Below the pieces are notes generated by a model. That model saw nothing but the letters and a program-made list of their open reading frames with translations. It was not told where the DNA came from and did not search any database. From Auraticoccus cholistanensis (GTDB lineage: Bacteria; Actinomycetota; Actinomycetes; Propionibacteriales; Propionibacteriaceae), in NCBI RefSeq assembly GCF_009742705.1, contig NZ_WPCU01000008.1:71539-105027 (forward strand): a stretch of 33,489 nt of DNA. Direction: 5' to 3'. A program made the position numbers and the translations under genes. This document shows, in pieces, positions 14,674-22,308 of this stretch (its first letter is position 1; each line of letters opens with the position of its first letter).

Positions 14674-15404
14674 CAGCGGCGCCGGAAGGTGAGGTCGCGG
14701 ATGACGCGACCGCGCTCCAGACCCTTGGCCTCGAACTTGGTCAGCGGGCGGCTCGCCGGCCGGGGCGCCCAGTCGGCGTGCAGGTTCTCGAAGCGGGGGT
14801 GCTCGCCGAGCACCCGCAGCATCTGGTTGGCGTAGTCGGCCCAGTCGGTCGCCAGGTGCCAGAGTCCGCCCGGCACCATCCGCTCCGCCACCAGGTCGGC
14901 GAAGGCGGGGGTGACCAGCCGCCGCTTGCGGTGCTTCAGCTTGTGCCAGGGGTCGGGGAAGAGCACCACGAGCTCGCTGACCGAGTCGGGGCCGAGCAGC
15001 AGCCGCAGCCCGCCGACGGCGTCGGCCATCAGCAGCCGGACGTTGGTCACCCCGGCCCGCTCGATCCGGCTGAGCGTGCTGGCCACCGCGGGCTGGTACA
15101 CCTCGAAGGCCAGCAGGTCCACCTCGGGACGGGCCTGGGCGGCCGCGACCAGCGCCTCGCCGTTCCCGGACCCGATCTCCACCACCAGCGGGGCCCGGCG
15201 GCCGAAGAGGGCCGGGAGGTCCAGCGGCTGGACGTCCTCGGCCACCGAGGTCTCGCGGGAGCCCTCGGGGAAGGGCACCACCCAGCGGGCGGCGTAGCGG
15301 TCCCAGGCGTGCTGCTGGGTCTCGGTGAGCCGGGTGGTACGGCGGACGTAGGAGACGATGCCGCGCGGCTGCCCGCTGGTGGCCGGACGAGGACCCGCGC
15401 TCAC
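14673..15404 (-). CDS. trmB: tRNA (guanine-N7-)-methyltransferase
   Basis: A 243-residue protein. The SAM motif is EIGSGNG (76-82), the family signature FPDPWHKLKHRKRRLV follows, and the C-terminus has TKFEAKGLERGRVIRDLTF, together diagnostic for TrmB, which makes m7G46 in tRNA variable loops. The N-terminal segment RRTTRLTETQQHAWDRYAARW is also typical. The GTG at 15404 overlaps the stop of the preceding small membrane protein gene (GTGA) and continues the chain of coupled genes; an internal start nearer residue 17 cannot be excluded. Confidence 0.96.
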   Translation of the reverse strand: MSAGPRPATSGQPRGIVSYVRRTTRLTETQQHAWDRYAARWVVPFPEGSRETSVAEDVQPLDLPALFGRRAPLVVEIGSGNGEALVAAAQARPEVDLLAFEVYQPAVASTLSRIERAGVTNVRLLMADAVGGLRLLLGPDSVSELVVLFPDPWHKLKHRKRRLVTPAFADLVAERMVPGGLWHLATDWADYANQMLRVLGEHPRFENLHADWAPRPASRPLTKFEAKGLERGRVIRDLTFRRR

Positions 15405-15763
15405 CGGCGACGGTCCCGGGGGTCTCGGGGCTGTCCAGGACTCTTCTGTGGGCGGGGGTTCGTCGGCGGGCGGGGGTTCTCCGGCGTGCGGGGGCCACGG
15501 CGGTCCGGGCCTGGAGAGGAACCAGCTCCGTCACGCCCGGCGCGCCGGGCGGCGAGCCGGCGCTCCAGCGCCCACAGCCCGCTGCCGGCCACGCCCAGCA
15601 CCGCCAGGAAGACCAGCGCGCCGATCCAGAACGAGTCGGTGCGCCACACGGCCAGCGCGCCGGGGACGGCGCAGACCAGCCCGAGCCCGTACAGCCGGCC
15701 CTCGCGGGCGAAGGCGGACCTCAGGTCGCGGTCGCGCGGGGGCGGGGTCGGAGCAGGTGGCAC
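15401..15763 (-). CDS. Small membrane protein with Pro/Arg-rich tail, function unknown
   Basis: A 120-residue protein that I do not recognise. Two hydrophobic segments (about 24-42 and 46-66) form a helical hairpin. Residues 70-120 are low complexity: basic and proline-rich, with repeats of the type NPRP, and probably disordered in the cytosol. The DNA for this tail contains short near-repeats (GCGGGGGTTC). The GTG start at 15763 lies eight bases after a TAGGCT -10 box, so the transcript is probably leaderless. It leads the operon into trmB by a four-base overlap, a position that suggests co-expression with RNA-modification genes but not a function. Confidence 0.7.
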   Translation of the reverse strand: MPPAPTPPPRDRDLRSAFAREGRLYGLGLVCAVPGALAVWRTDSFWIGALVFLAVLGVAGSGLWALERRLAARRAGRDGAGSSPGPDRRGPRTPENPRPPTNPRPQKSPGQPRDPRDRRR

Positions 15764-15771
15764 GGCGGACC

Positions 15772-15777
15772 AGCCTA
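15772..15777 (-). promoter_or_regulatory. -10 box of the trmB-truA operon, overlapping the copA stop
   Basis: On the minus strand TAGGCT (15777-15772) ends eight bases before the GTG at 15763. Its first three bases are also the TAG stop codon of copA. No clear -35 box is seen. Leaderless initiation is likely. Confidence 0.5.
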
Positions 15778-18069
15778 CGCGGACCGGGAGGTGCCGGCGA
15801 GCTCACGCCGGTCCGCGCGGGGCGGGGTCCAGCTCCGCAGCCGCAGGCTGTTGCCCACCACGAACAGCGAGGACAGGCTCATCGCCAGCCCGGCGATCAG
15901 CGGGTTCAGCAGACCGAGGGCGGCCAGCGGGATGGCGGCCACGTTGTAGCCGAAGGCCCACACCAGGTTGCCGCGGATGGTGCCCAGCGTGCGCCGGGCC
16001 AGCGCGATGGCGTCGGGGACGACGCCCAGGTGGCTGCGCACCAGGATCATGTCGGCCGACTTCATCGCGATGTCGGTGCCGCTCAGCACGGCCAGCCCCA
16101 GGTCGGCGGTGGCCAGCGCGGCGGCGTCGTTGACCCCGTCACCGACCACGGCCACCCGGCGGCCCTGCGCCTGCAGCCGCTCGACGTGGCTCGCCTTGTC
16201 CGTCGGCAGCACCTCGGCCAGCACCTCGTCGGTCCCCAGCTGCTGGGCGACCCGGGCGGCGGCCCGGGCGTTGTCGCCGGTCAGCAGCACCGTCCGCAGC
16301 CCCATCGCCCGCAGCCGGGCCACCGCCTCCGGGGCGGACTCCTTGACCTCGTCCGACAGCTCCAGCACGCCGCGGACCCGGCCCTCGACCGCCACCACGA
16401 CGGCCGTCCGCCCGGCGTCCTCGGCGGCGTCGACCAGGGCGTGCGCCGGCCGGGCGTCGACACCCCGCTCCGCCATCAGGGCCAGGTTGCCCACCAGCAC
16501 CGGCCGGCCGTCCACCCGGGCCTCGGCCCCCAGCCCGCCCAGCGCGGTGAAGCCCTCCACGACCGGCTCCGACCCCGCGCCCGGCAGCCCGGCGGCGGCC
16601 TGCACCACCGCCCGGCCGATCGGGTGCTCGGAGTGGCGCTCCACGGCGGCCGCCAGCCCGAGCAGGTCGTCGGCCCCGGGGACGAGGTCGTGGACCCCCG
16701 CCACGGTCATCGCCCCGGTGGTCACGGTCCCGGTCTTGTCGAGCACGACCGTGTCGATCACGCCGGAGGACTCCAGGGCCGCCGGTCCCTTGATGACGAT
16801 GCCGAGCTGCCCGGCGCGACCGACCCCGACCATCAGCGCGGTCGGCGTGGCCAGCCCCATGGCGCACGGGCAGGCGATGATGAGCACCGACACCGCGGCG
16901 TTGAAGGCGTCCCGGGTGCTGCCGCCGACCAGCAGCCAGCCGACCAGCGTGACGACCGCGACACCGAGGGCGGCGGGGACGAACACCGCCACCACCCGGT
17001 CCACCAGGGCCTGCACCCGGGCCTTGCGGGCCTGGGCCTGCTCGGCCATCGTGGCCATCTGCGCCAGCTGGGTCGCCGCGCCGACGCGCTCGGCGCGGAC
17101 CAGCAGCCGCCCGGACAGGTTGATGGTGCCGCCCAGCACCGGCGAGCCGGCGACCACGTCCACCGGGGCCGGCTCCCCGGTCATCATGGAGGTGTCCACG
17201 CTGGAGACGCCCTCGACCACCGAGCCGTCGGCGGCGATCGTCTCCCCGGGCCGGACTGAGAACTCCTCGCCGCGAGCGAGCTCGCCCACCGGACGCACCT
17301 GCTCGACCCCGTCGCGGACCACCCGCACGGTGGTGGCGGCCAGCGAGCTGAGGGCACCGAGCACGTCGGCCGCCGAGCGCCTCGACCGGGCCTCCACGTA
17401 GCGGCCGGTGAGCAGGAAGGTGGTGACGGCGGTGGCCACCTCGAGGTAGATGGCGTCGGCCCCCTCCGGGGTGACTCCGTAGCCCAGCCAGTAGCCCGGC
17501 TCCCCGGAGCCGCCCGACACGACGGCCACCACCGACCACAGGTAGGCCGCGACGACCCCGAGCGAGACGAGGGTGTCCATGCTGAACGAGCCGTGCCGCA
17601 GGTTGCGCAGCGTCGCCCGGTGGAAGGGCCACGCGCCCCAGAGCACGGTCGGGGTGGCCAGCGCCACCGCCAGCCACTCCCAGCCGGGGAAGCGGAGCTC
17701 GGGCACCAGCGCCAGGATGATCGTCAGGCTGCCCAGCGGCACGGTGGTCACCGCCCCCACCGCGATCCGCAGCCGCAGCGAGCGGGTCCGGTCGGGGTGG
17801 GAGGTGTCGTCGGGGTCGGCGTCGCGGTCGACCACCGTGGCGCGGTACCCGGCGGCCCGGACCGCCTGCTGCACCCGCTCGTCCAGGCCCTCGGCGGGGC
17901 CGGTGAGCACCGCGCGCTCGGTGGCGTAGTTGACCACCGCCCGGACGCCGTCGAGCTTGTTGAGCTTCTTCTCGATGCGGTTGGCGCAGGCCGAGCAGGT
18001 CATGCCCTCGAGGTCGTACTCGCGGGTGCGGGTGCCGGGCAGCCCGGGAGCGGTGGTGCCGGTGCTCAT
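15775..18069 (-). CDS. copA: Copper-exporting P1B-type ATPase
   Basis: A 764-residue heavy-metal ATPase. One N-terminal metal-binding domain carries GMTCSAC (Cys25, Cys28). Six to eight membrane helices follow, with the ion-binding CPC motif at 400-402 (IIACPCAMG), the phosphorylation site DKTGT at 444-448, the SEHPIG motif of the nucleotide domain, and GDGVNDAAAL. Late membrane residues GYNVAAIPLA and MSLSS fit the copper(I) group. It exports Cu+ from the cytosol, either for detoxification or to feed oxidase assembly. The ATG at 18069 overlaps the stop of the CopD-CtaG gene (ATGA), so both are co-expressed. Confidence 0.96.
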   Translation of the reverse strand: MSTGTTAPGLPGTRTREYDLEGMTCSACANRIEKKLNKLDGVRAVVNYATERAVLTGPAEGLDERVQQAVRAAGYRATVVDRDADPDDTSHPDRTRSLRLRIAVGAVTTVPLGSLTIILALVPELRFPGWEWLAVALATPTVLWGAWPFHRATLRNLRHGSFSMDTLVSLGVVAAYLWSVVAVVSGGSGEPGYWLGYGVTPEGADAIYLEVATAVTTFLLTGRYVEARSRRSAADVLGALSSLAATTVRVVRDGVEQVRPVGELARGEEFSVRPGETIAADGSVVEGVSSVDTSMMTGEPAPVDVVAGSPVLGGTINLSGRLLVRAERVGAATQLAQMATMAEQAQARKARVQALVDRVVAVFVPAALGVAVVTLVGWLLVGGSTRDAFNAAVSVLIIACPCAMGLATPTALMVGVGRAGQLGIVIKGPAALESSGVIDTVVLDKTGTVTTGAMTVAGVHDLVPGADDLLGLAAAVERHSEHPIGRAVVQAAAGLPGAGSEPVVEGFTALGGLGAEARVDGRPVLVGNLALMAERGVDARPAHALVDAAEDAGRTAVVVAVEGRVRGVLELSDEVKESAPEAVARLRAMGLRTVLLTGDNARAAARVAQQLGTDEVLAEVLPTDKASHVERLQAQGRRVAVVGDGVNDAAALATADLGLAVLSGTDIAMKSADMILVRSHLGVVPDAIALARRTLGTIRGNLVWAFGYNVAAIPLAALGLLNPLIAGLAMSLSSLFVVGNSLRLRSWTPPRADRRELAGTSRSA

Positions 18070-20096
18070 CGCGCCGCCTCCCCGCCGCTGCCGCCGGAGC
18101 GAGCCACGGGCTGCTCCCCGTCGACCCGTTCCCCGTCGGGCCGCTTCCCGTCGGGCTGGGCCCGCTCACGGCGGGCCAGCTCGGCCAGCATCTCGTTGTA
18201 GGCGTCGAGGGAGGTGTCGTGGCCGGCGCTGGTGGCCCGGTCGAAGCGGCGGGCGGCCCGCTCCTCGGAGCCGAACCACTGGGCCAGCAGGGCGATCGTG
18301 ACCCCGATCAGCGGCAGCTCGCCCAGCCCCCAGGCCAGCTGCCCGCCGACCTGCTGGTCGGCGGCCAGGTCCGGGGCCCAGGTCAGGTCCAGACCCGTGT
18401 AGTAGCCGGCGCCGATCTCGGCGCTGTTGAGCACGGCCACGGCGAAGAAGGCGTGGAACGGCATCGCGGCCAGGATGTAGCCGAGCTTGGCCACGTGGGG
18501 GATCGGCCGGCCGGGGGAGTCGACGCCGATCGCGACCTGGTAGTAGAGCGCACCGACGAGCAGGAAGTGGATGTTCATCAGCTGGTGCGACCAGTGGTAC
18601 TTCATCACCACGTCGAACAGCCCGGTCAGGTAGAGCAGGTAGAACGAGCCCACGAAGAGCGCCCAGATGAGGATCGGGTGCCCCAGCACGTGCAGGGCGC
18701 GGGCGCCGAGGCCGGCGGTCACGGCGTCGCGCAGCGAGAGCAGCTGCCCGCGGCGGGCGGAGGCGCGGGCCCGCAGCAGCAGGGTGATGGGTCCGGCGAG
18801 CACCAGCAGCGCGGGTGCGCCCATGTTGAGGGCCATGTGCAGCACCATGTGCCAGCTGAAGGTGGTGCTGGCGTACTGCCAGACCTGGCTGACCGAGACG
18901 TAGGCCACCATGGCCCAGCCGCCCAGCCAGGCGGCGGTGCGGCCCCGCGGCCAGGTGTCCCCGCGGCGGTGCAGCCGGCGGACGCCGAGCAGGTAGAGCC
19001 CCACCATGGCGACGGCCAGCAGCAGCAGGAGCAGGTTGACCCGGCCGGGCAGCAGCAGCGACTCCCACGACGGCGGTGCGGGCACCTCGTAGCCCAGGAA
19101 GTTCTGCTGGGAGGTCTGCGGGACCCGGAACCGGGGCGGCACCAGCTGGGACTGCACCACCGACACCCCGGCGAGCAGCACCAGCAGCACGGCCTCCACG
19201 GTGACCAGCCGGACGGCCGGCACCGGCCGGGAGGAGACCAGCAGCCGGGAGCGGAGCAGCCAGCCGAGGGCCAGCAGCACCAGCAGACCCACCGCCACGA
19301 GCACCGAGGCGCCGTACCCGGGGGCCAGCCAGCTCTCGCCGGCCATCTCGAAGACCCCGATGAGCACCCGGGAGGGGAGCGCGACCAGCAGGGCCAGCCC
19401 CGCCAGCCGGTGGTGGCGGCGCAGCACGTCGGCGTCGGGACGTCGCGGCAGGGCCAGCGCGCTCGCGCTCCAGGCGGCCACCGCGAGCGTCATCACGACG
19501 GCGGCGTCGGTGGCCAGGTCGTGGCCCGCCCCGACCGAGACCTGGGCGGTCACCACGGTCGGCAGCTGCACCAGCACGCCGACGACGAGCAGCAGCACGG
19601 CGGTGGGCCAGGTGCGCACGAAGGGCACCACGCAGGAGAGCACGAAGGCCACCACCGCGGTCAGCAACCAGGCCTGGGTGGTCTGGGTGGACAGCAGGAA
19701 GTCCCGCAGGTTCGGCAGCGCGACGGTGACCGCCAGCCCGCTGGTGTCGGCCGCGTCGAAGGGCACCAGGGCCAGCGACGCGGCGGCCCAGCCCACGGCG
19801 CGGTGGCGGGCGGTGGCCATCCGGTCCAGCGCCGGCTCGCCCAGCTGCGCGCGCCGGCCGGTGCCCCGGCGGGCCGTCAGCACCACCCCGGCGAGCGAGG
19901 CCAGCGTCGCCAGCCCGGCGAAGGTGGCCAGCAGCCTCAGCAGCGCGGCCACCAGGGAGGTGGCGGGGTCGGAGGCCTCGTGCCCCCGCAGCGGCGGCTG
20001 GGCGTACTGCCAGGTGATCGCCGCCCACACCCCTGCGGTCGTGGCCACCAGGCCGACCAGCCAGGGAGCGAGGGCGCGTGCTCGAGTGCTGCGCAT
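18066..20096 (-). CDS. CopD domain / CtaG (caa3 oxidase assembly) fusion membrane protein
   Basis: A 676-residue protein with some 15 predicted membrane helices. The N-terminal half resembles CopD copper-uptake proteins (RDFLLSTQTTQAWLLTAVVAF, LPTVVTAQVSVGAGHDLATDAAVV, RRHHRLAGLALLVALPSRVLIG). The C-terminal half, from about residue 350, is a CtaG_Caa3 domain with histidine-rich motifs in helices (TFSWHMVLHMALNMGAPALLVL, YHWSHQLMNIHFLLVGALYY, AAMPFHAFFAVA). Such fusions are known in actinobacteria and are thought to bring copper to cytochrome oxidase. The tail is charged and contains two PDGxR-like repeats. The ATG at 20096 has only a weak ribosome binding site (GGGACGG). It is coupled to copA. 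Confidence 0.92.
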   Translation of the reverse strand: MRSTRARALAPWLVGLVATTAGVWAAITWQYAQPPLRGHEASDPATSLVAALLRLLATFAGLATLASLAGVVLTARRGTGRRAQLGEPALDRMATARHRAVGWAAASLALVPFDAADTSGLAVTVALPNLRDFLLSTQTTQAWLLTAVVAFVLSCVVPFVRTWPTAVLLLVVGVLVQLPTVVTAQVSVGAGHDLATDAAVVMTLAVAAWSASALALPRRPDADVLRRHHRLAGLALLVALPSRVLIGVFEMAGESWLAPGYGASVLVAVGLLVLLALGWLLRSRLLVSSRPVPAVRLVTVEAVLLVLLAGVSVVQSQLVPPRFRVPQTSQQNFLGYEVPAPPSWESLLLPGRVNLLLLLLAVAMVGLYLLGVRRLHRRGDTWPRGRTAAWLGGWAMVAYVSVSQVWQYASTTFSWHMVLHMALNMGAPALLVLAGPITLLLRARASARRGQLLSLRDAVTAGLGARALHVLGHPILIWALFVGSFYLLYLTGLFDVVMKYHWSHQLMNIHFLLVGALYYQVAIGVDSPGRPIPHVAKLGYILAAMPFHAFFAVAVLNSAEIGAGYYTGLDLTWAPDLAADQQVGGQLAWGLGELPLIGVTIALLAQWFGSEERAARRFDRATSAGHDTSLDAYNEMLAELARRERAQPDGKRPDGERVDGEQPVARSGGSGGEAAR

Positions 20097-20178
20097 CCAT
20101 CCGTCCCGGTACCGCGGAAACCCCCGCGCGGGAGCGCGGGGCCGATCGGGCCGCGCGTGAGCGCGAGACCGACACAGC

Positions 20179-20184
20179 ACTCTA
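20179..20184 (-). promoter_or_regulatory. Putative -10 box for the CopD-CtaG / copA operon
   Basis: TAGAGT on the minus strand, 83 bases before the ATG at 20096. The leader is GC-rich and contains the palindromic stretch around 20125-20145 (CCCGCGC...GCGCGGG). It lies in the 162-base intergenic region shared with the divergent ABC-F gene. I see no obvious copper-regulator operator. Confidence 0.3.
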
Positions 20185-20245
20185 CCTGCCGCGGCCAGCC
20201 CCGCCCGGGGCCGCAAACGGCTCGCGGGGGCAGGCTGCGCCCTCC

Positions 20246-20251
20246 TAGCAT
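20246..20251 (+). promoter_or_regulatory. -10 box of a probable leaderless ABC-F transcript
   Basis: TAGCAT ends seven bases before the ATG at 20259. The seven bases between hold no Shine-Dalgarno sequence. No clear -35 box is visible. Confidence 0.45.
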
Positions 20252-20258
20252 CACCGCC

Positions 20259-21941
20259 ATGGGCCACGTCGACCTCTCCCACGTCAGCTACACCCTGGCT
20301 GACGGGCGGGTGCTGCTGGACGACGTCTCCTTCCGGGTCGGCGAGGGGGCGGTGGTGGCCCTGGTGGGGGCCAACGGCGCCGGGAAGACGACGCTGATGC
20401 GGATCGTCGCCGGGGACCTGAAGCCGGACGAGGGGACCGTCACCCGCAGCGGGGGGCTGGGGGTGATGCGGCAGTTCATCGGCAGCATCCGCGACGACAC
20501 CGACGTCCGCGGGCTGCTGCTGTCGCTGGCCCCCGAGCGGATCCGGGCCGCCGCCGCGCAGGTCGACGCTCTTGAGCTGGCGCTGATGGAGGACGAGTCC
20601 GAGCCGCTGCAGCTGCGCTACGCCGCGGCGCTGGCCGAGTACGCCGACGCCGGCGGCTACGAGGCCGAGGTCGTGTTCGACACCTGCTGCACCGCCGCGC
20701 TCGGCGTCGGCTACGACCGGGCCCGCTGGCGCCGGGTGTCGACGCTGTCCGGCGGCGAGCAGAAGCGGCTGGCGCTGGAGTACCTGCTGCGCGGCCCCGA
20801 CGAGGTGCTGCTGCTGGACGAGCCCGACAACTACCTCGACGTCCCGGGCAAGCGCTGGCTGGAGACGCAGCTGCAGACCACCCGCAAGACCGTGCTGATG
20901 GTCAGCCACGACCGCCAGCTGCTGGCCGAGGCCGCGACCGCCGTGGCGGCCCTGGAGCTGGGCGCCGCGGGGAACACGCTGTGGGTCCACGGCGGCGGGT
21001 ACGCCACCTTCGGCCAGGCCCGGCGGGAGCGGTTCGCCCGCTTCGAGGAGCTGCGCCGGCGCTGGGACGAGGAGCACGAGAAGCTGCGGGCGCTGGTGCT
21101 GATGTACAAGATCAAGGCGGCCAGCAACGCCGACATGGCGAGCCGGCTGCAGGCCGCCCGGACCCGGCTGGCCAAGTTCGAGGCGGCCGGGCCGCCGCAG
21201 GCCGTGCCGCTGGAGCAGAAGGTCACCATGCGGCTGCAGGGCGGACGCACCGGCAAGCGGGCCGTGGTGGTGGAGGACCTCGAGCTGACCGGGCTGATGC
21301 GCCCCTTCGACGCCGAGGTGTGGTTCGGGGACCGGGTGGCCGTGCTGGGGTCCAACGGCTCCGGCAAGTCGCACTTCCTGCGGCTGCTGGCCCGTGGTGG
21401 CTCGCTGCCCGACGTGGAGCACCGGCCGGTGGGGGAGCTGGACATCGCGCCGGTGGCCCACACCGGCTCGGCCCGGCTGGGGGCGCGGGTGCGTCCCGGC
21501 TGGTTCGCCCAGACCCACCACCACCCCGAGCTGGTCGGGCGCACCCTGCTCGACGTGCTGCACCGCGGCGACGAGCACCGCGCCGGGATGCCGCAGGAGC
21601 AGGCCGCCCGCGCGCTGGACCGCTACGGCCTGGCGGCGCAGGCGGAGCAGCGCTTCGAGACGCTCTCGGGCGGTCAGCAGGCGCGGCTGCAGATCCTGCT
21701 GCTGGAGCTGTCGGGGGCGACCCTGCTGCTGCTCGACGAGCCCACCGACAACCTCGACATCGAGTCCGCGGAGGCCCTGGAGCAGGGGCTGGCCGGCTTC
21801 GAGGGGACCGTGCTGGCCGTCACCCACGACCGCTGGTTCGCGCGCGGGTTCGACCGGTTCCTGGTCTTCGGCGCCGACGGGTCGGTCTACGCCTCCGACG
21901 AGCCGGTGTGGGACGAGACCCGGGTGGCCCGGGCGCGGTAG
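20259..21941 (+). CDS. ABC-F family ATPase with atypical Walker B/D-loop motifs
   Basis: A 560-residue soluble protein with two ATP-binding cassettes and no membrane segments, as in ABC-F ribosome-associated factors. Domain 1: Walker A GANGAGKTT (37-45), LSGGEQ (163-168), DEPDNYLD (187-194). A charged linker (about 255-310: RRRWDEEHEKLRALVLMYKIKAASNADMAS, written as one helix) joins domain 2: Walker A GSNGSGKSH (364-372), LSGGQQ (469-474), DEPTDNLD (493-500). Canonical ABC-F proteins have DEPTNHLD in both; here the first has Asp-Asn-Tyr and the second Thr-Asp-Asn. It is not EttA by sequence. Roles in the family include translation factors and antibiotic resistance; the role here is unknown. 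Its start is supported by the leaderless -10 box. Confidence 0.9.
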   Translation: MGHVDLSHVSYTLADGRVLLDDVSFRVGEGAVVALVGANGAGKTTLMRIVAGDLKPDEGTVTRSGGLGVMRQFIGSIRDDTDVRGLLLSLAPERIRAAAAQVDALELALMEDESEPLQLRYAAALAEYADAGGYEAEVVFDTCCTAALGVGYDRARWRRVSTLSGGEQKRLALEYLLRGPDEVLLLDEPDNYLDVPGKRWLETQLQTTRKTVLMVSHDRQLLAEAATAVAALELGAAGNTLWVHGGGYATFGQARRERFARFEELRRRWDEEHEKLRALVLMYKIKAASNADMASRLQAARTRLAKFEAAGPPQAVPLEQKVTMRLQGGRTGKRAVVVEDLELTGLMRPFDAEVWFGDRVAVLGSNGSGKSHFLRLLARGGSLPDVEHRPVGELDIAPVAHTGSARLGARVRPGWFAQTHHHPELVGRTLLDVLHRGDEHRAGMPQEQAARALDRYGLAAQAEQRFETLSGGQQARLQILLLELSGATLLLLDEPTDNLDIESAEALEQGLAGFEGTVLAVTHDRWFARGFDRFLVFGADGSVYASDEPVWDETRVARAR

Positions 21942-21970
21942 CGCCTTTTCCACCGACCCGGGCGCGGTAG
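21928..21970 (+). repeat. 14-bp direct repeat spanning the ABC-F stop codon
   Basis: CCCGGGCGCGGTAG occurs at 21928-21941, where it ends the gene including its TAG stop, and again exactly at 21957-21970. The second copy supplies one arm of the hairpin at 21958-21976. This looks like a small local duplication. Confidence 0.7.
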
Positions 21971-21976
21971 GCCCGG
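21958..21976. terminator. Hairpin between convergent ABC-F and small membrane protein genes
   Basis: CCGGGC (21958-21963) and GCCCGG (21971-21976) pair around a seven-base loop in the 36-base gap between the convergent stop codons. On the plus strand it follows a CTTTTCC stretch rather than preceding a U tract. It may act as a weak bidirectional terminator. Confidence 0.4.
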
Positions 21977-21977
21977 C

Positions 21978-22283
21978 TCAGTCGGTGGGGGCGATGTCCT
22001 TGGGGGCCTCGGCGCCGGCCTCGTTCTCGGCCACCAGGATCTTCAGCGGACGCAGCCGCGACCACAGCACGAAGGCCGCGGCGAAGACCAGCATGCCGAT
22101 CCCGGCCCACAGGTTGGCGTTCACCCCGCCGGTCTTGCCGGCCTCGACGTCGTCGAAGAAGAACAGGCCCCACACCAGCAGCACCAGCCCGTAGATCCCG
22201 ATCAGCACGCCGATGAAGTTCCGGATGTCGAACCCGCCGACCTTCTCCACGTGCGCCCCGGGGGCGTCGTTCGTCTCGCTCAC
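21978..22283 (-). CDS. Small two-helix membrane protein, partner of the symporter
   Basis: A 101-residue protein with two hydrophobic segments (about 22-42 and 57-76) and charged ends. The sequence between them (FFDDVEAGKTGGVNANLWAG) is polar and likely extracytoplasmic or a short loop. I do not recognise a named family. It starts 25 bases after the symporter stop with a strong GAGAGGAG ribosome binding site, so the two are very likely co-transcribed. Small membrane proteins next to SSS symporters are frequent and are often treated as accessory subunits; that role is inferred here from position alone. Confidence 0.78.
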   Translation of the reverse strand: MSETNDAPGAHVEKVGGFDIRNFIGVLIGIYGLVLLVWGLFFFDDVEAGKTGGVNANLWAGIGMLVFAAAFVLWSRLRPLKILVAENEAGAEAPKDIAPTD

Positions 22284-22308
22284 GTCAGCTCCTCTCTCGT
22301 CGTCGGGC

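Noticed and set aside
13223-15763. Cobalamin control of the trmB-truA operon.
   Set aside because: The riboswitch lies downstream of that operon on the minus strand, behind a perfect terminator-like hairpin, and can act only on the ECF cassette.
18219-21941. A possible 1240-residue fusion protein ending in the ABC-F ATPase.
   Set aside because: Everything before the ATG at 20259 is antisense to the CopD-CtaG gene and low complexity. The ABC-F domain starts cleanly at that ATG with its own -10 box.
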